A DNA stretch of 64,000 bases, from the NCBI GenBank assembly GCA_014706295.1, contig JACSVZ010000002.1:14926494-14990493 (forward strand). The letters are read 5' to 3'. Of the stretch, positions 13,705-25,930 are shown piece by piece (position 1 is the stretch's first letter; each line of letters begins with the position of its first letter). The notes beneath the pieces were generated by a model that saw only the letters and a program-made list of their open reading frames with translations, had not been told where the DNA came from and searched no databases. Source of the DNA: Lycocorax pyrrhopterus obiensis. Taxonomy: Eukaryota > Chordata > Aves > Passeriformes > Paradisaeidae. The position numbers were made by a program, and so were the translations under genes.

Positions 13705-16700
13705 CAGAAAGTGTAGGCAGTTGTTATTCTGCGAGGAGATTTGAATGACTTATTGCACACTCTTTGCACTAATGATCCAAAACTTAGTAGAATGCTCATC
13801 TGGGCTTTTTTACCTCTTCAGTGTAGCAGTAGAAAACTAGAGGACAAAAGAGAAAGTGTGAGCCCATCATTCAGAAGTTACAGACATTCTCCAAAACAGA
13901 ACCTGTGGTGAAACAGGTATATCACTCCTCCTCAAATATTTATGAAATAACTATTTCTGTCTACACAGTCAGAGCCCACTGAATGTTTAACACTTTAAAA
14001 GAAAGTTTCATGGCTTAATGTAACATAAGAGAAGGTCCATGGACGTCATGGAGTAGGGCACTGCTGCCACTGACATGCTGTCCCTAGCCCAGAAACTTTT
14101 ATTTGGAGTGGGAAGATGTAGCTTGAACACCGCAAACAGAAGGAAAGAGAAGGAAGAAAGTTCAGGACTTGTATAATCTAATAATAAGCCTGGTCTTCTT
14201 TCAGATTATTTTCCTTAGCCAAATCATCCCAAATTTTCATCTGAAATTACCTTGGTTCCAAGCCTTTGATAAACACGTAAAATTACTAATCAAGGATGCC
14301 AGAGATGGGAGGAAAGGAAAACCCTCAATAGCAATGCTAACATGAAAAAACCATGTGGAATTATGGTTTTAAATGTAACCTGTTCAGTTTACTTTTTGGC
14401 TTCAAGTGTCCAATATGTAGTATGAAGAGCCATTAAAACCACGAAACATGGAAGTTATCTTTCTGACCCACTTCTGTGTAACTTTGCATTACATAATGGC
14501 ACAAGGGCAACAAAAGGAGTCAAGCCCTCTCTTTGACAAGGACTCTGGCTCATTTTGTATTTGCTAACAGGCTCAATAAATATTTGAAATGGGACTAGAA
14601 AACTATGCTAACAGTCTGACATTCTTCCCCACCCTTTTGTGCCTCCCAAACAGAGGAGATTGGCAGGGGTTATTGTTGCTCTGCACAGTAGAGCAGTAGG
14701 AATTAATGCCATCATCATGCTGGACATGGAACAACTTTATTTTCACACTTTTTAACATCAGTGTAACACCAGCGTTGCAGAGTCTCTTTACTTAGCGTAC
14801 AAAACTAGCCAAATAGTCTCATTTATTACCATTGTTTATTTTCAACTATGAACCATTAAAGCCACAGATACACAATATCAACTTTTGCCTCTCTTAACAA
14901 TGAATTTAGAACATACTTAACTTTCTGCCCGATCATGCATGTTAAATATTTCCACATGCCAAACATGAATGCAGTAAATGCATCCAAGCCTGTTCCATAG
15001 AAGAATGAGTGATTTGCTTCAAGTGTTCACAAGCTCAACTGAAAATGTGTAAAAACCCACCGTGTTTGTGGCAGTCTGAAATTATCTAGAGCAACAGGTG
15101 TTGAACCCATACATTCGATCCATTCCCAGCCAGTGACAACCAATTATAAACAAAATTCCACAAGCAGAAACACATCAACCTTCAGCAGAAGTCCCGCAGC
15201 AACGGGCAGATTACAAAGCAAAAGCCATGAGCCACTGCACCAGGCTGTGCAGGAAGCATGATGCAGCAATTTCCATTAGCACCAACACTTGCACACGTCT
15301 TGCAAGAGCAGGGCCCCTCTCAATAGTTTACAGTGATGTTCTACAACTTGTTCAGCAACTGAGATTTGTCCAGCTTCCATTCCTTCTTCCTGCTGCTGTT
15401 CTACATGCTGACAAGGAAGATGCAAGCAAAAAAAGGGATGGTAGTTTACACTGAGAAACACAATGCATACTGAAAGGATGTTTTAAAAACCCTCATAGTA
15501 CCAAACTGACAGTGACGTAGTGCAGACTTATATCAGTAATCCAGAGCACTATTCAGCTGTAGTGTTCAACTGTGTTTCATAAGAAGGGAGATGTTTATGG
15601 AAGGAAATCAGAATACAATGCTTTAATCTGGCCCAGTAGCTTTACATTTTACACACTATGGGTACTAGCAGTAGACTGAAGAGAAAAACATTCAACACTT
15701 AAGCCTACATTGGACTGCTACATTATATTAACTGCTTGCCCCCTTAAAATGAAGCATGAGAAGTTACATACAAGGAAAACAAGCTCTCTCTAGCTTTCTC
15801 TCAATTTCTTTAAAGCTATTTAATTGCAAGCACCTTTTTCTTCTTTAAACATAACCTTTTACATATTCTTCTAAACCTGTTTTGTTTTGTGCAGCTGCTA
15901 ATTTGTAAGTAGACAGTATCTGGAAACATTACAAGTGAGCAATAATTTAGTTGAAAGAAGCAGAAACATATGGATGGGTAAGAGACACCTGAAGAGCAAA
16001 AAGGGAAAACTACTTAAAATTTATAAAAACAAAAACTCTCACCAAAATCAACACCCCTCAATCTTACCACAGGAGTACCTTCACAAGGTATGAGACTGCA
16101 AACTATCATACTAATTTGAAACATTTGCAAAGCCTAAGTATCTACTCTATGCTGTATTTTATCACCCGTCCATCTTCTCCACTGAAAACAAAACACGCAG
16201 AATTTAAGGTTTAGTCAAACTACAACTGTTTATGTTTTCCTATTACAGTGGGAGTTAGACATGCTTTTTTACAAATAGTTTTGAATAATTTCAACCTGTT
16301 CTCCAGTCAAGTAAGAGAAGTGCAACAGCACTTACTTGTGTACAATTAGCACAAGTGCTCAGGAAGGATACTGAAATACCTATTCTGCATTTCTTTTTAA
16401 GGTTTTCCTTGAAACATAAACACTTAAGTTGTAGCTCAATGATACTTTCTTCAGGAACTGTTCGCAACTGTTACGAGACGAATATATGGTTCTACACTTC
16501 TCTCCGCATGGACAACTGCCTTTTTAAGAGAGAAAATTCCTACAGCAGGTTACAGGTGACGCTGTTCTCATCATGATGCTCTTAACTTTAAATGACTGCA
16601 AGAAGACACTTAAGAGTAGAACTCTTCAGGAAGATAAATGGAAAGACCTAAATAATTAGAGATACAAGCATAGGTTACTTAAACCAAGAAGATGCCAGGT

Positions 16701-17879
16701 AGATGATGAAAGACAACAAGCAGTACATATATAAGCCTGTACTAAAATACTTCCCCCGTCTCCCAGATATGAACAGCTTCCCAAACAATCATGGAGCATC
16801 CCGCATTGAAAGGGACCCGCAAAGAACACTGAAATCAACGCCTATAAAACGTATATTTAGCAATTCAACAAATTTACAAATTTAGTCACCCGACTGCCAA
16901 TAAATACCATCACTTGAAGATCAAAATCACATCCTGAATTAATTAGATTTTGGAATAATCATATTTTGTTCTGCTAAATCTCCAACTTCCCCATAAACAC
17001 TGCAACTCAGTTAAATACAGAGGTGGGCAGAGCAGGTTAATCACTAATGGCAATGCATACTAACAGAAGTCTCACAGATGGCATTTGACAAATACTAACT
17101 GATATGAAGATATTTTTACAGAAATTATCTCCTTTTCCAATCTCCAAAAATGCCAAAACATCATCACAAAACTAACAGGAAAATTGAGATAAATATATTT
17201 CAACTCTGAAGAGAGACAAATAGAATGCTGCAGGTTAAAAAGGGGGAAAAAAATAGAAAGGTCAAATATCAGTCTGAATTTCAGTATCTAAATTTAAGTA
17301 TTAACCTTCATTCTGCCCTCTCATTTCTGCTTCTCATCTAAATTAGGAGTCACAGATTATCACTATTCAAAATGGAGCTACCAAGTCCAAAACCAGTTAA
17401 TTATTTCAGCCTGTAAAACACATGCTCTTCTGTGCTAATTCAATCCTGTAAGGACTCTTACTGGCATTTACACACAATCACATTAGTTACTACACCTCTC
17501 AGTTCAGAGCCCAGGACAACGTAGTTACAGATCAAGGCTGACTCCACACAATCCCAGTAACATCCCAACACCATCACACTTCTCCACTTCACATTTCAAA
17601 CTTCTCTCACTTTCAGTGTGGTGTAAATACACAGCACTTGTCAACAAGTTTGTAGGGCCACTATAAACAAAACAATTCCAGCAAATTAATGCCCTTGGAC
17701 CACTGGAAGGACAAACCAAACTAAGTGGAGGCAGCATTAGTTTCGCTGGGAGGCTTTTTCCTCAACAGAATGACAGTCTTATCAATATTGCTTAAAGTCA
17801 GGTTCCTCCTCTCCTCAAAGCTTCTTTAAGGCACGTCACAAGATAGAGGGCTGTATCAGCTTTACAATGCAAGGTGTTG

Positions 17880-18402
17880 GTAGCGGGGTGGCTTCTAGAA
17901 GATGCCAGAAGTTTCCCCTATGTCCAACAGAGCCAATGCCAGCCAGCTCCAGGACAGACCTGCTGCTGGCCAAGGCTGAACCCATCAGCGATGGCAGCAG
18001 CACACCTCTGGAATAAAACTTTTAAGAAGGGGGAAACTGCTTGGAATAACAACAGTGGAGAGAAGAGTGAATATGCAAGAGAAACAACTCTGCAGACACC
18101 AAGGTCAGTGGAGAAGGAGGAGGAGGTGCTCCATGTGCCAGAGCTGAGGTTCCCCTGCAGCCCATGGTGTAGACCATGGTGAGGTAGCTGTGCCCCTGCA
18201 GGTTCACAGTGGAGCAAATATCCACCTGCAGCCCACAGAAGACCCCACACCAGAGCAGGTGGATGCCCAAAGAAGACAGACCCAGTGAGAAGCCCATGCT
18301 GGAGCAGGCTCCTAGCAGGACCTGTGGACCCACGCAGAGAGGAGCCCAGGCTGGAGCAGGTTTGCTGGCAGGACACCTGTGACTCCACAGGAGACCCACA
18401 AT
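17880..18402 (+). mobile_element. Probable avian ERV-L-type LTR fragment
   Basis: This 520-base block is richer in G and C than its surroundings and resembles, from memory, an LTR common in bird genomes. It has an upstream part with a TTTAAGAAGG-like TATA region at about 18021, followed by a part with imperfect internal repeats. The word GAGCAGG recurs at 18253, 18302 and 18354 (about 50 bases apart), each inside a similar CTGGAGCAGG...GACC context. The right end stops abruptly, and the terminal part expected in a full LTR is absent, so I call it truncated. Open frames on both strands inside it (102 to 156 codons) are chance. No retroviral genes are next to it. It lies opposite to ZEB1. The family assignment needs a library search; it could instead be another GC-rich avian interspersed repeat. 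Confidence 0.55.
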
Positions 18403-20550
18403 AAGGGAAATTTTTTTAACTGCAGTAGGAGACCTATCTTCCCAGAACACACAGATCCTCTAACACATTAGGACACGGACTAATGTAATTAACAGACTAG
18501 TGTAATTAGTTCAGCAACCTCCTTACCCTCTCGGAATAAGGAACACGTCTAATTCATCCTGCTTCCCAGCTCCACTCCCATCCTAGGTGGATAATCACTT
18601 ACTCTTTCTGCTTCTGGAGTCAATAAGACAATCCCTTATGTTGCAGAAACTACTGCTTTGGCTGCTTTACATGCCAGAGTGCAAAAGCAAATTCCCAAGC
18701 ACAACTGTGAGTTCAGTGAACAGAAAAACAGCTGGTAGGAAAAAAATATGAATTACGGTTTCAAACCATCCTTGAAGACTGTTAGCATTAACTCCATTCA
18801 TGAACTGGAGCCTTAAGGACAAGCAGAAACTGGGGAATCTCCAAAGACATGGGTGGTAGCAGTGCATCAAGGGAACACAGTTGTGCTGTGAGACTACACA
18901 GTCTCCTGCAGAAACATTTTTCTTCCATGTACTGAAGTGCCTTAAGATGGTACTTGAAAGCTTGACAAACACAAACTATTACAGCTTGAAGAACTCGGAT
19001 AATCTGAGTATTTCTTTCAGCTTTCTGAACAACTACACTGCCTAGCTTTCCATGACCTTTACACATACTAAAAGCTTTATAGCTGACAGATTTCACAGAG
19101 CAAGTATCTAAGGTTATTCATCATTATTATTCCAATAATTTGTCTGTTTGGATATGCTGACACTATTTGTCATCCTGAACAGTGTGAGAAGAGGTTATTA
19201 ACACAAACAGACACAAAAAGAGGTACACACATTTCTGCATGTGCCTATTTTCATACTACTAAAGCCAGAGCATTTCTGGATGAGGTCTCACTAAGAAGGT
19301 TTGGTTTTAGAATCTTGACAGGTATGAATTATATATATTAATGCCACAAAACCCTTAATTATACTGACAGAAGCTGCCTTTCAAAATTACTTTGTTCAGG
19401 AAATACTGTAACATGTACCTTTGTAAATTATTATTTTCCTAATACAAGCTGAATTTAATTTAGAAGCATCCTCAGTTATTAGTAACACTACTTCTAGTTA
19501 TGCCCCCAGTCTACAGTTGCTCACCATGAAGAGCATTACTCTGAGTTACACAGTACTCCACAAAACATCTGTAAATCACCCAGAGGAACTCACTCCAACT
19601 CAGGATTTACTCAAACTATGAGTTGTTTTGACTTCTCTTCTGAAACCGCTTTCATGGAATTAGTCAACGTGTTCTGATAATTTGTGTTCTTGTTGTATCA
19701 GGCATCTCTAGTATCACAGTTGGATTTAATACTAGCAAAACTATCATTCCAATTCTAATTCTCTGTTTAATTTGGTAAATAACCCGGTTCAAGTACTTTA
19801 GGGGGCTTTTAAGTAGACAAAATAAACAAAGAATAGCCTTGGCAAAGGCCTAAAATAATTATAATCAATTTTCAAAATAGCTCTGCTTGAGGGATTGTTC
19901 TCAACAGCTCCAGTCCATCACAAACCTTAAAAAAAATAGCAAAAAGTTTAATTTCCCCATCACTTTATGGCATGTCGAGTTGAACTTAACAGTACAATTA
20001 CTGTACAGAGTCAGCATTTTCTTTGCAGCCTGGGAAGATTTAACATCTCTTGCATATGTGTCCTCAAGTAGACTTAAGTTCTTAGTCTTACAACTTTTCT
20101 CTAAACTTTCAATGATATCAATACACTAAGAAGCAATCAGGGTAGCCTACGAAACACAGTTCATCAAACACCAGTTTTAACTTCTGGTCATGTTATTTGC
20201 CTAAAACGAACCTGAAGTCAGAAATTTTAAAAGGAGCTAAATTCTGCTAAGAAGTTTCTAACAATTTCAAAGACTCTTGAAATAACATCATTGGGCCCGT
20301 ACTACTTAAAAAGGCCATCATAACTTTTGTTAACCCATGGAACAAGCTGTATATCCAAAGCAGTGAGCTATTTATGATGACAATAACTTCAATGTGAAGA
20401 GACTCTAAAAACAGATGAAACCCCTTTGGATCAATGAAGAGCTCTCTATCTAAGTTTAGGGAAAGTCTTTAAATTTGGTCTTAAATAGACACATGGAACT
20501 TCCTCAATCATGTACTTCACTAGCAAGAAGGTGGTGACTTGTCTTTGTTT

Positions 20551-20576
20551 ACAAACAAAACAAACAAAACAAACAA
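20551..20576 (+). repeat. AAAC/AAAAC microsatellite
   Basis: Alternating ACAAA/ACAAAA units over 26 bases. Same base bias as the other A/C tracts in this intron. Confidence 0.75.
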
Positions 20577-20884
20577 GTGATTCCACATTATCTAAGAAGT
20601 ACTTTAAAAGATTATATAAAAATGGCAAAAAAATGCATGAAAAGCAGCAAGTAATATCCTAAACATCAGATGGGTGTGGTCTTGATAAATACAGAAAGCA
20701 GATTATCATTATTGTACAGAATTTTCCATAGTAACCTAATGCCTAACAGCCATCTGCTGCAAGGGGTTGCACGTTGCTGACAATATTCAGGGGCTGCAAA
20801 TTACCTAAACTGGCTCTAAGTGAGAGAGTTATATTCAAAGGCACAGCAAGTGGGAGATGCTCTACATAAAGTATTAGCGAAGTT

Positions 20885-20956
20885 AAAAAAACCACAAACA
20901 AACAAATACCCACAAAAATGAAACCCCAAACAAAGCAAACAAACCAAAACCAAACA
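20885..20956 (+). repeat. A/C-rich low-complexity tract
   Basis: About 72 bases of A and C (AAAC, AACC and ACCC words) with only isolated G and T. Such tracts often mark old retroposon tails, but no element body is recognised next to it. Confidence 0.6.
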
Positions 20957-23900
20957 CATGCTCTTCATTCACCATCAAGCAACCTTAAAGCCAGTGCCTA
21001 TTATTGATTCAGAAGAGGGAGATTGATTACCAGAGCTAGACAGAACCAAAAACTGAACACAACTACTCCATTTGAAGCTGATGACAGCACAGGAGTCAAA
21101 GACAGTAGGAAAAAAATTAAGATGAGATTTAGTTTTCCTCCACAAGGTGGATGCATTCTTCCTCATTACTAACCTTTCAGGTTAGCAAGAAGAGCAAGCA
21201 TGTAATTTGTGGGAAAACAATCAATGTTTATTACAAGGACACAAACCAAACCTCCAAATACTTCAAAGAAGACAGTTCCAGCAAGGTTAAAAGCAGTCAC
21301 ATTTCCCTTTATCAGCAAGTTCCTTACCCATATTTGCACATTAGTGCAGAAAGAAAATGAAAGGAAGAAAAATGACTTACAAAACAGTAGTGAGATTCAG
21401 TGTGGAGATACTGAAGTGGTTAGGTAGAAAAAGCCAGGTTTCCTCACAGCTAGCTTTGTTGAGCTCAACTTCTGCACCTGGTGAAGCTTCTTGAAGAGGA
21501 GTGCAATGAGACAGGCATTCATTTCTTCAACTGCATCCAGGCAATTAAAGATAGGTTGGTTACGCTCACTTAAATGAAATGTTTATTTTTCAATACCACA
21601 TATCCTTCCATACTCTGAGACAGGATTATACAAGAAAAGAAACCCCCCTATCCTCCTCCTGCTTTGACCATGCTTTCATGAAACTGGTATGTTTCATCCT
21701 TCAGCTTATCAGTTTTGATTGTTCAACATTAGATAAACCACAAATTAGCATTTTTCAATACCAGAAACATAACTTCTTCTTCATTCAGTGTAAGAACAGA
21801 GGTAACTTAATTGAGGATTTTCTGAGATATGGCCACTGCTTTCATACATCCACACTCAAGGTGCAAAGGCTGTTCTGCTTAACGCATTTGGAAGAGCCAC
21901 TGTAAACTTAAATTCAGGTATAAACAGCTGTCTAGTTGAACAGAGATGGCTTCTGTTTTGGTAGAAGCCTAACAAGCAAAAAGTGTTACTCTCCATCGCC
22001 AGGAGCCGCTGAAGGAGCGGCAACCAACCCACCAACTTGAATGACTACAGGGAACTCAGAGAAGCAGACGGATTAAAGCAATACCATCCCTTCCTAAACA
22101 TACACACACAAGTACTCCCATAAAACCTCACTGCTTGCAGGCCCAAACACTGAGACAGGTAACATAAAAGCCCCTGAGGCTACAATTATTCAGTCCCAGA
22201 AGCACCTGATGGACCCAGTAGTATATGAGGATCACCACCAAGAACTCTGGGAAAAAAATATGGTCTCATTTTATTCTGCCATAGAAGATGAAGCTCTTTA
22301 GTACATCTGGAACCAGCTCTCCTAGAAAGGCTCAAAGCTGCTTTAACAAGTATTCAATCACTTTACATGCTACAGATTTTACATCTTGTGCAAAGAAAGA
22401 CATAAATAGAAAGTGTATTACAACTATGTATTGAAAACATCTCTCTAATCCAAAGACTCAGTTAAACCATACTGCACGAGCAGCTTGCCTCCTGATCACT
22501 TTAAATGTTTTACACCTTCCACAGCCATGCAGAAGTTCTGACAGAAGCAATGCACCTGCATGCATTTAATTCCTCCAGCAAAGCCCATTCAACACATATA
22601 CATACACTAATGTGTCTTAAGAACGGGAATTCTCCATACAGTGTATCTGTTCAATATATGTGCACATGATACCTCAGGTGAAAGAAAAAGCACTGTTCTA
22701 GTTTTCTAACTTGTCCTAGAAAGTACAGATCCAGAATCCCAAATGCAATATATAAGTGAAGAACAAAAATTTCTATCAGATTATATTCTACAGAGAAACA
22801 GAAAAGTAGACATAAACAAATAAAACCTCAACCAACAGCAAAAAACAAATAAAAACTTAACTCAAATTATCTGAAGATATTGTTCTCTGTCCACCAGACA
22901 GAAGTTCCTAAGCTTCAATGAGCTTTTAGACAAACTCAGCGAGATGAAGATGCAGTTAACATGAAAAAAACAAAAGTTTAGTTGATCCTGGATTCCCCAT
23001 CCATGACCACCTGTGAAACTTTAAAGAAGGCTATGTCTTTAAGAAATGGTTTAACAAGCCAACGTGTGAAAGCGGTTCTGAGCACATCCCACATCCTTCA
23101 GGGGCATCACTATTCTGAAGTAAAAAAGTTTTCAGCAAGGAGTCAGTAGTCATCGATCCCACTAAAGATTTCTAACAGAAAATGGAGAGAACAGTGACAG
23201 CCAGAAAAGCATACCAAATACCCTCACAAATCTCATTTTTATATAAAAGTTAGAAATACTCTGGGATTTTTTTCTTTGTTATGGTCAGAAAACACTCTCT
23301 AGTTCTTGTAAATCTGTGTCAGTTTCTAGGTCTTAAGTGATAAAAACATATACTAAAGACCATAAATTGAAGGAAAAAGTCTCAACTTCCTCAAGGTGTG
23401 ATGCTATCTTAATTTTACCTTTCTAGTGTGAGGATATCAGTCTTCAGAGTTTCAAACACAGTGCAGGCAAGGAAAAAACCCCCACACTTTGTAAGTTTCC
23501 TACTATTCTTTCGGGGCAACCAAAATAACTGGCTAATTAGCAGAAATTACCTCCCTCTAATGATTGATTAAAACAGTCTCACAAATAGTTTCCTCCAGCA
23601 CCCCTTGCTGGTTTTGTTCACAGTGATATAAAAAGGACACTACTCCCCAGGATACATGAAAAACCCACAGTCTGGATTTCCAGGCTTCTAGATCCTGTGT
23701 ACCTTACTCTCAGACACAAGCTGAGGCCTTGCACTGTTTCCTAGGAGAAAACAAAGGCTTCAACATGAAGTCTATCACAAGCTGAACACAGAAGGATTAC
23801 AATAGTGAAGGGGTACAAATATCCCATATACTTAATTTTCCCATCATGATTTGTTTTGCTATACAAGGATCCTCAGTGTAACGGAAAATACAAAAGTCCT

Positions 23901-24030
23901 TTGTGCAGAGGGCAAGTGTAGCTGAAATAGTGCCAAAAAGACTGACATGCTTTTTGCTCCATCTGCCTGCTAATAACCTAAGGAGCAATCAGCCAGCTGT
24001 CTCTGCTGTTGATCTCCAATATCCCGAAGT

Positions 24031-24088
24031 TCCCAAAAGACCCACAAAAGTCCCCAAACCCACACCCACAAGCAAAACCACAGCAAAG
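24031..24088 (+). repeat. A/C-rich low-complexity tract
   Basis: Imperfect CCCAAA/CCACAA/CACACC repeats for about 58 bases. The 64-codon Pro/Lys/Thr-rich plus frame ending here is a composition artefact. Confidence 0.55.
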
Positions 24089-25465
24089 AAAATGTAAAGT
24101 CATTTTCTAGAATAGACTGGAAGACGGAGGAATCAACAGGGATATTGTAAGAAACTCCAAGCAAATTTTTTTTTGTTTGCTTAGCAAGGACGAGAGGGAA
24201 ATCTGCCTCATGCTACAGCAAGTAACTGTCCCAGCAGTTAACTCACTGTTTGACTAGCAGTGACAGTACTCTTACAAGTGAAGGAGACTCAGCATGACTA
24301 TCATGACATTAAGAAAACAATACATGCAAATCACTGTTTTAAGAAGCAATTATCTAATGGGCTTTTGGTAAGTGCTGCCACTTTATCATCAAACCCTAAA
24401 TCAAACAAAAACACACAGGGTTTGGGGAGGGGGGAGATGCCCACAACAAAAACTCTACTGCCACCTTTCCCTTTTGCAATACAACAGTGCATTAAATAGG
24501 ATAAAGCCTAAACAGACATAAATGTAAAGGAGATCATACAAATGTATTTAGTACCACCTCTATAAAACAATTTAGTCTACACTGTTTTCATCTGCATAAA
24601 TGAAAGATATACTTAGCCACTCAAGGGCTCTTAAATCTGAAGATGTACATATTGGTGCCCTACTCCAAGAATTTTACTTACTTTTTCAGAACTAAGCACA
24701 AACTGTGACCCTTCAGCATTTACTTAACAGTACTATTACACTTTGATCTCGAACCGATACACACGCTTTGATTTTAAATCCCCTAATCCCCACGAAATTT
24801 CACATAGTTGTATAATGGTATAATGATAGGTGGGGCTTTTTTGTAATAAAGCAGTAGAAGAGTGATCCCAGGTGCCTGATGTCAATGAAGCTGGAATTAC
24901 ATCTCAAAACTTGGGAGGGAAAAAAAAACAATACCAATTTTTTCCAACTTACACTCAGCTCTTGTCAGAAGACTATCTAAAAGTGAACACCAAGATATAA
25001 CCCAGTGTTTTCTTCATCCCCTCAGGTTCCTTATTTTATAGCTGTAGTGGCTTCAGACTCTTTGCCTCCCAGTTACTGGAAATGAGATTTCTTCTTGGCA
25101 GTATGTGCCACAACTGCATGTTCCAACACACAGGGCAGCACAGGCTTGCACACTCTGCTCGTGATTAGAACTGACTCTCCAATGTTTCATACAGACTGAT
25201 AGCTTAGGAAAGCCTCAGAAGCAGCTCCATTTTAAACTATATGTTCTAAACAGCCATTGAGACACGGGAAAGAAGATACAAGACATCCTTGCCATTGATA
25301 CTAAATAATTTGAAGGCATTCTTTAGGCAAAGGATTGCCCAAAAGGAAAGAAAAACATTTTTAGATAAAGAAACTGAAGATATATATTTTAATACTGCTC
25401 CTGAAATGTTACACATGACTTGTAAAACTGATCAGTTTAAGAAACAAAAAGACTACATACAAGTT

Positions 25466-25507
25466 GAAAAAAAAAATCCAAACAAAACCACCAAAGCAAA
25501 CAAAACT
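25466..25507 (+). repeat. A-rich to AAAC tract
   Basis: Begins with ten A and continues as CCAAAC/AAAACC/CAAAC words. It lies about 200 bases left of an oppositely biased G/T tract and is partly complementary to it. Confidence 0.6.
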
Positions 25508-25711
25508 AAATGCTACCAACTGTGATCTCAAGTTTGGTAGTAGTAATTTGTTTACTTCTTGCTAATTTCTTGTAAAGAAATTACATTTCTTTATATCACC
25601 ATATGTGATGAAAATCTCTCAATTAAAGAACAGGCTGCCTCAACTAGCAGCCTGATTGAAAGTACTTTATACTTCTGCTCTTGCCCTCTTTTCTAAGTTC
25701 TGTTTAATGAT

Positions 25712-25800
25712 AGGGTTGTTTTGGGTTTGGTTTTCTTTTGGTGTGTGTTCTTGGAGGCTTTTTTTTTAGTGGGTGTTGTTGGGGTTTGGGGTTTTTTTTG
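25712..25800 (+). repeat. G/T-rich low-complexity tract
   Basis: About 90 bases of G and T in GGGTTT, GGTTTT and GTGTGT words with T-runs of eight. Four or more G-runs of at least three also allow a quadruplex. It lies close to the left (3') end of the CR1 fragment at 25850, though about 50 ordinary bases separate them. Confidence 0.65.
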
Positions 25801-25849
25801 GCAGAGGTGGTGAGTCAGACATTGTATATGCTTCTGACCTAAAACTTAA

Positions 25850-25930
25850 GACTCATGGAACAGTTTGGGTTGGAAGGGACCTTTAAAGGTCAAACTTCCA
25901 CAGGTGCTGCTATTGCCATCCCTCCCATGG
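25850..25930 (-). mobile_element. CR1 LINE 3'-end fragment (avian type)
   Basis: The plus strand contains GTTTGGGTTGGAAGGGACCT followed by TTAAAGGTCAA and a CCATCCCTCCCATGG-like end. This is the reverse complement of the well-known 3' end of avian CR1 elements. The element is therefore on the minus strand and cut off on its 5' side after about 80 bases, the usual state of CR1 copies. The usual terminal 8-base microsatellite survives only as a trace (ACTCATGGAACA). It is younger-looking than the relic at 5.1 kb. Confidence 0.85.

Larger units (their letters stand above)
5406..17879. other. Intronic sequence with simple repeats only
   Basis: A 12.5-kb AT-rich stretch. Apart from separately listed tracts (G-run at 6171, A/C tract at 8813, TA repeat at 13658) I see a C-run at 5619-5627 and otherwise no recognised transposon, exon or RNA gene. 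Open frames stay at or below about 100 codons and are not conserved-looking. Older, more decayed CR1 pieces may be present around 5.7-6.0 kb but I cannot support them. Confidence 0.5.
18403..25465. other. Intronic sequence with A/C-rich tracts
   Basis: AT-rich intron with several A/C low-complexity tracts (listed separately, plus a looser one at about 22812-22858). A small perfect hairpin, GCCGCT-5-AGCGGC, sits at 22015-22031. No exon, RNA gene or transposon recognised. Open frames at or below about 108 codons without known domains. Confidence 0.5.

Noticed and set aside
17918..18450. Open frames of 102-156 codons on both strands
   Set aside because: They fall within the LTR-like repeat, overlap one another and show no viral or host protein motif.
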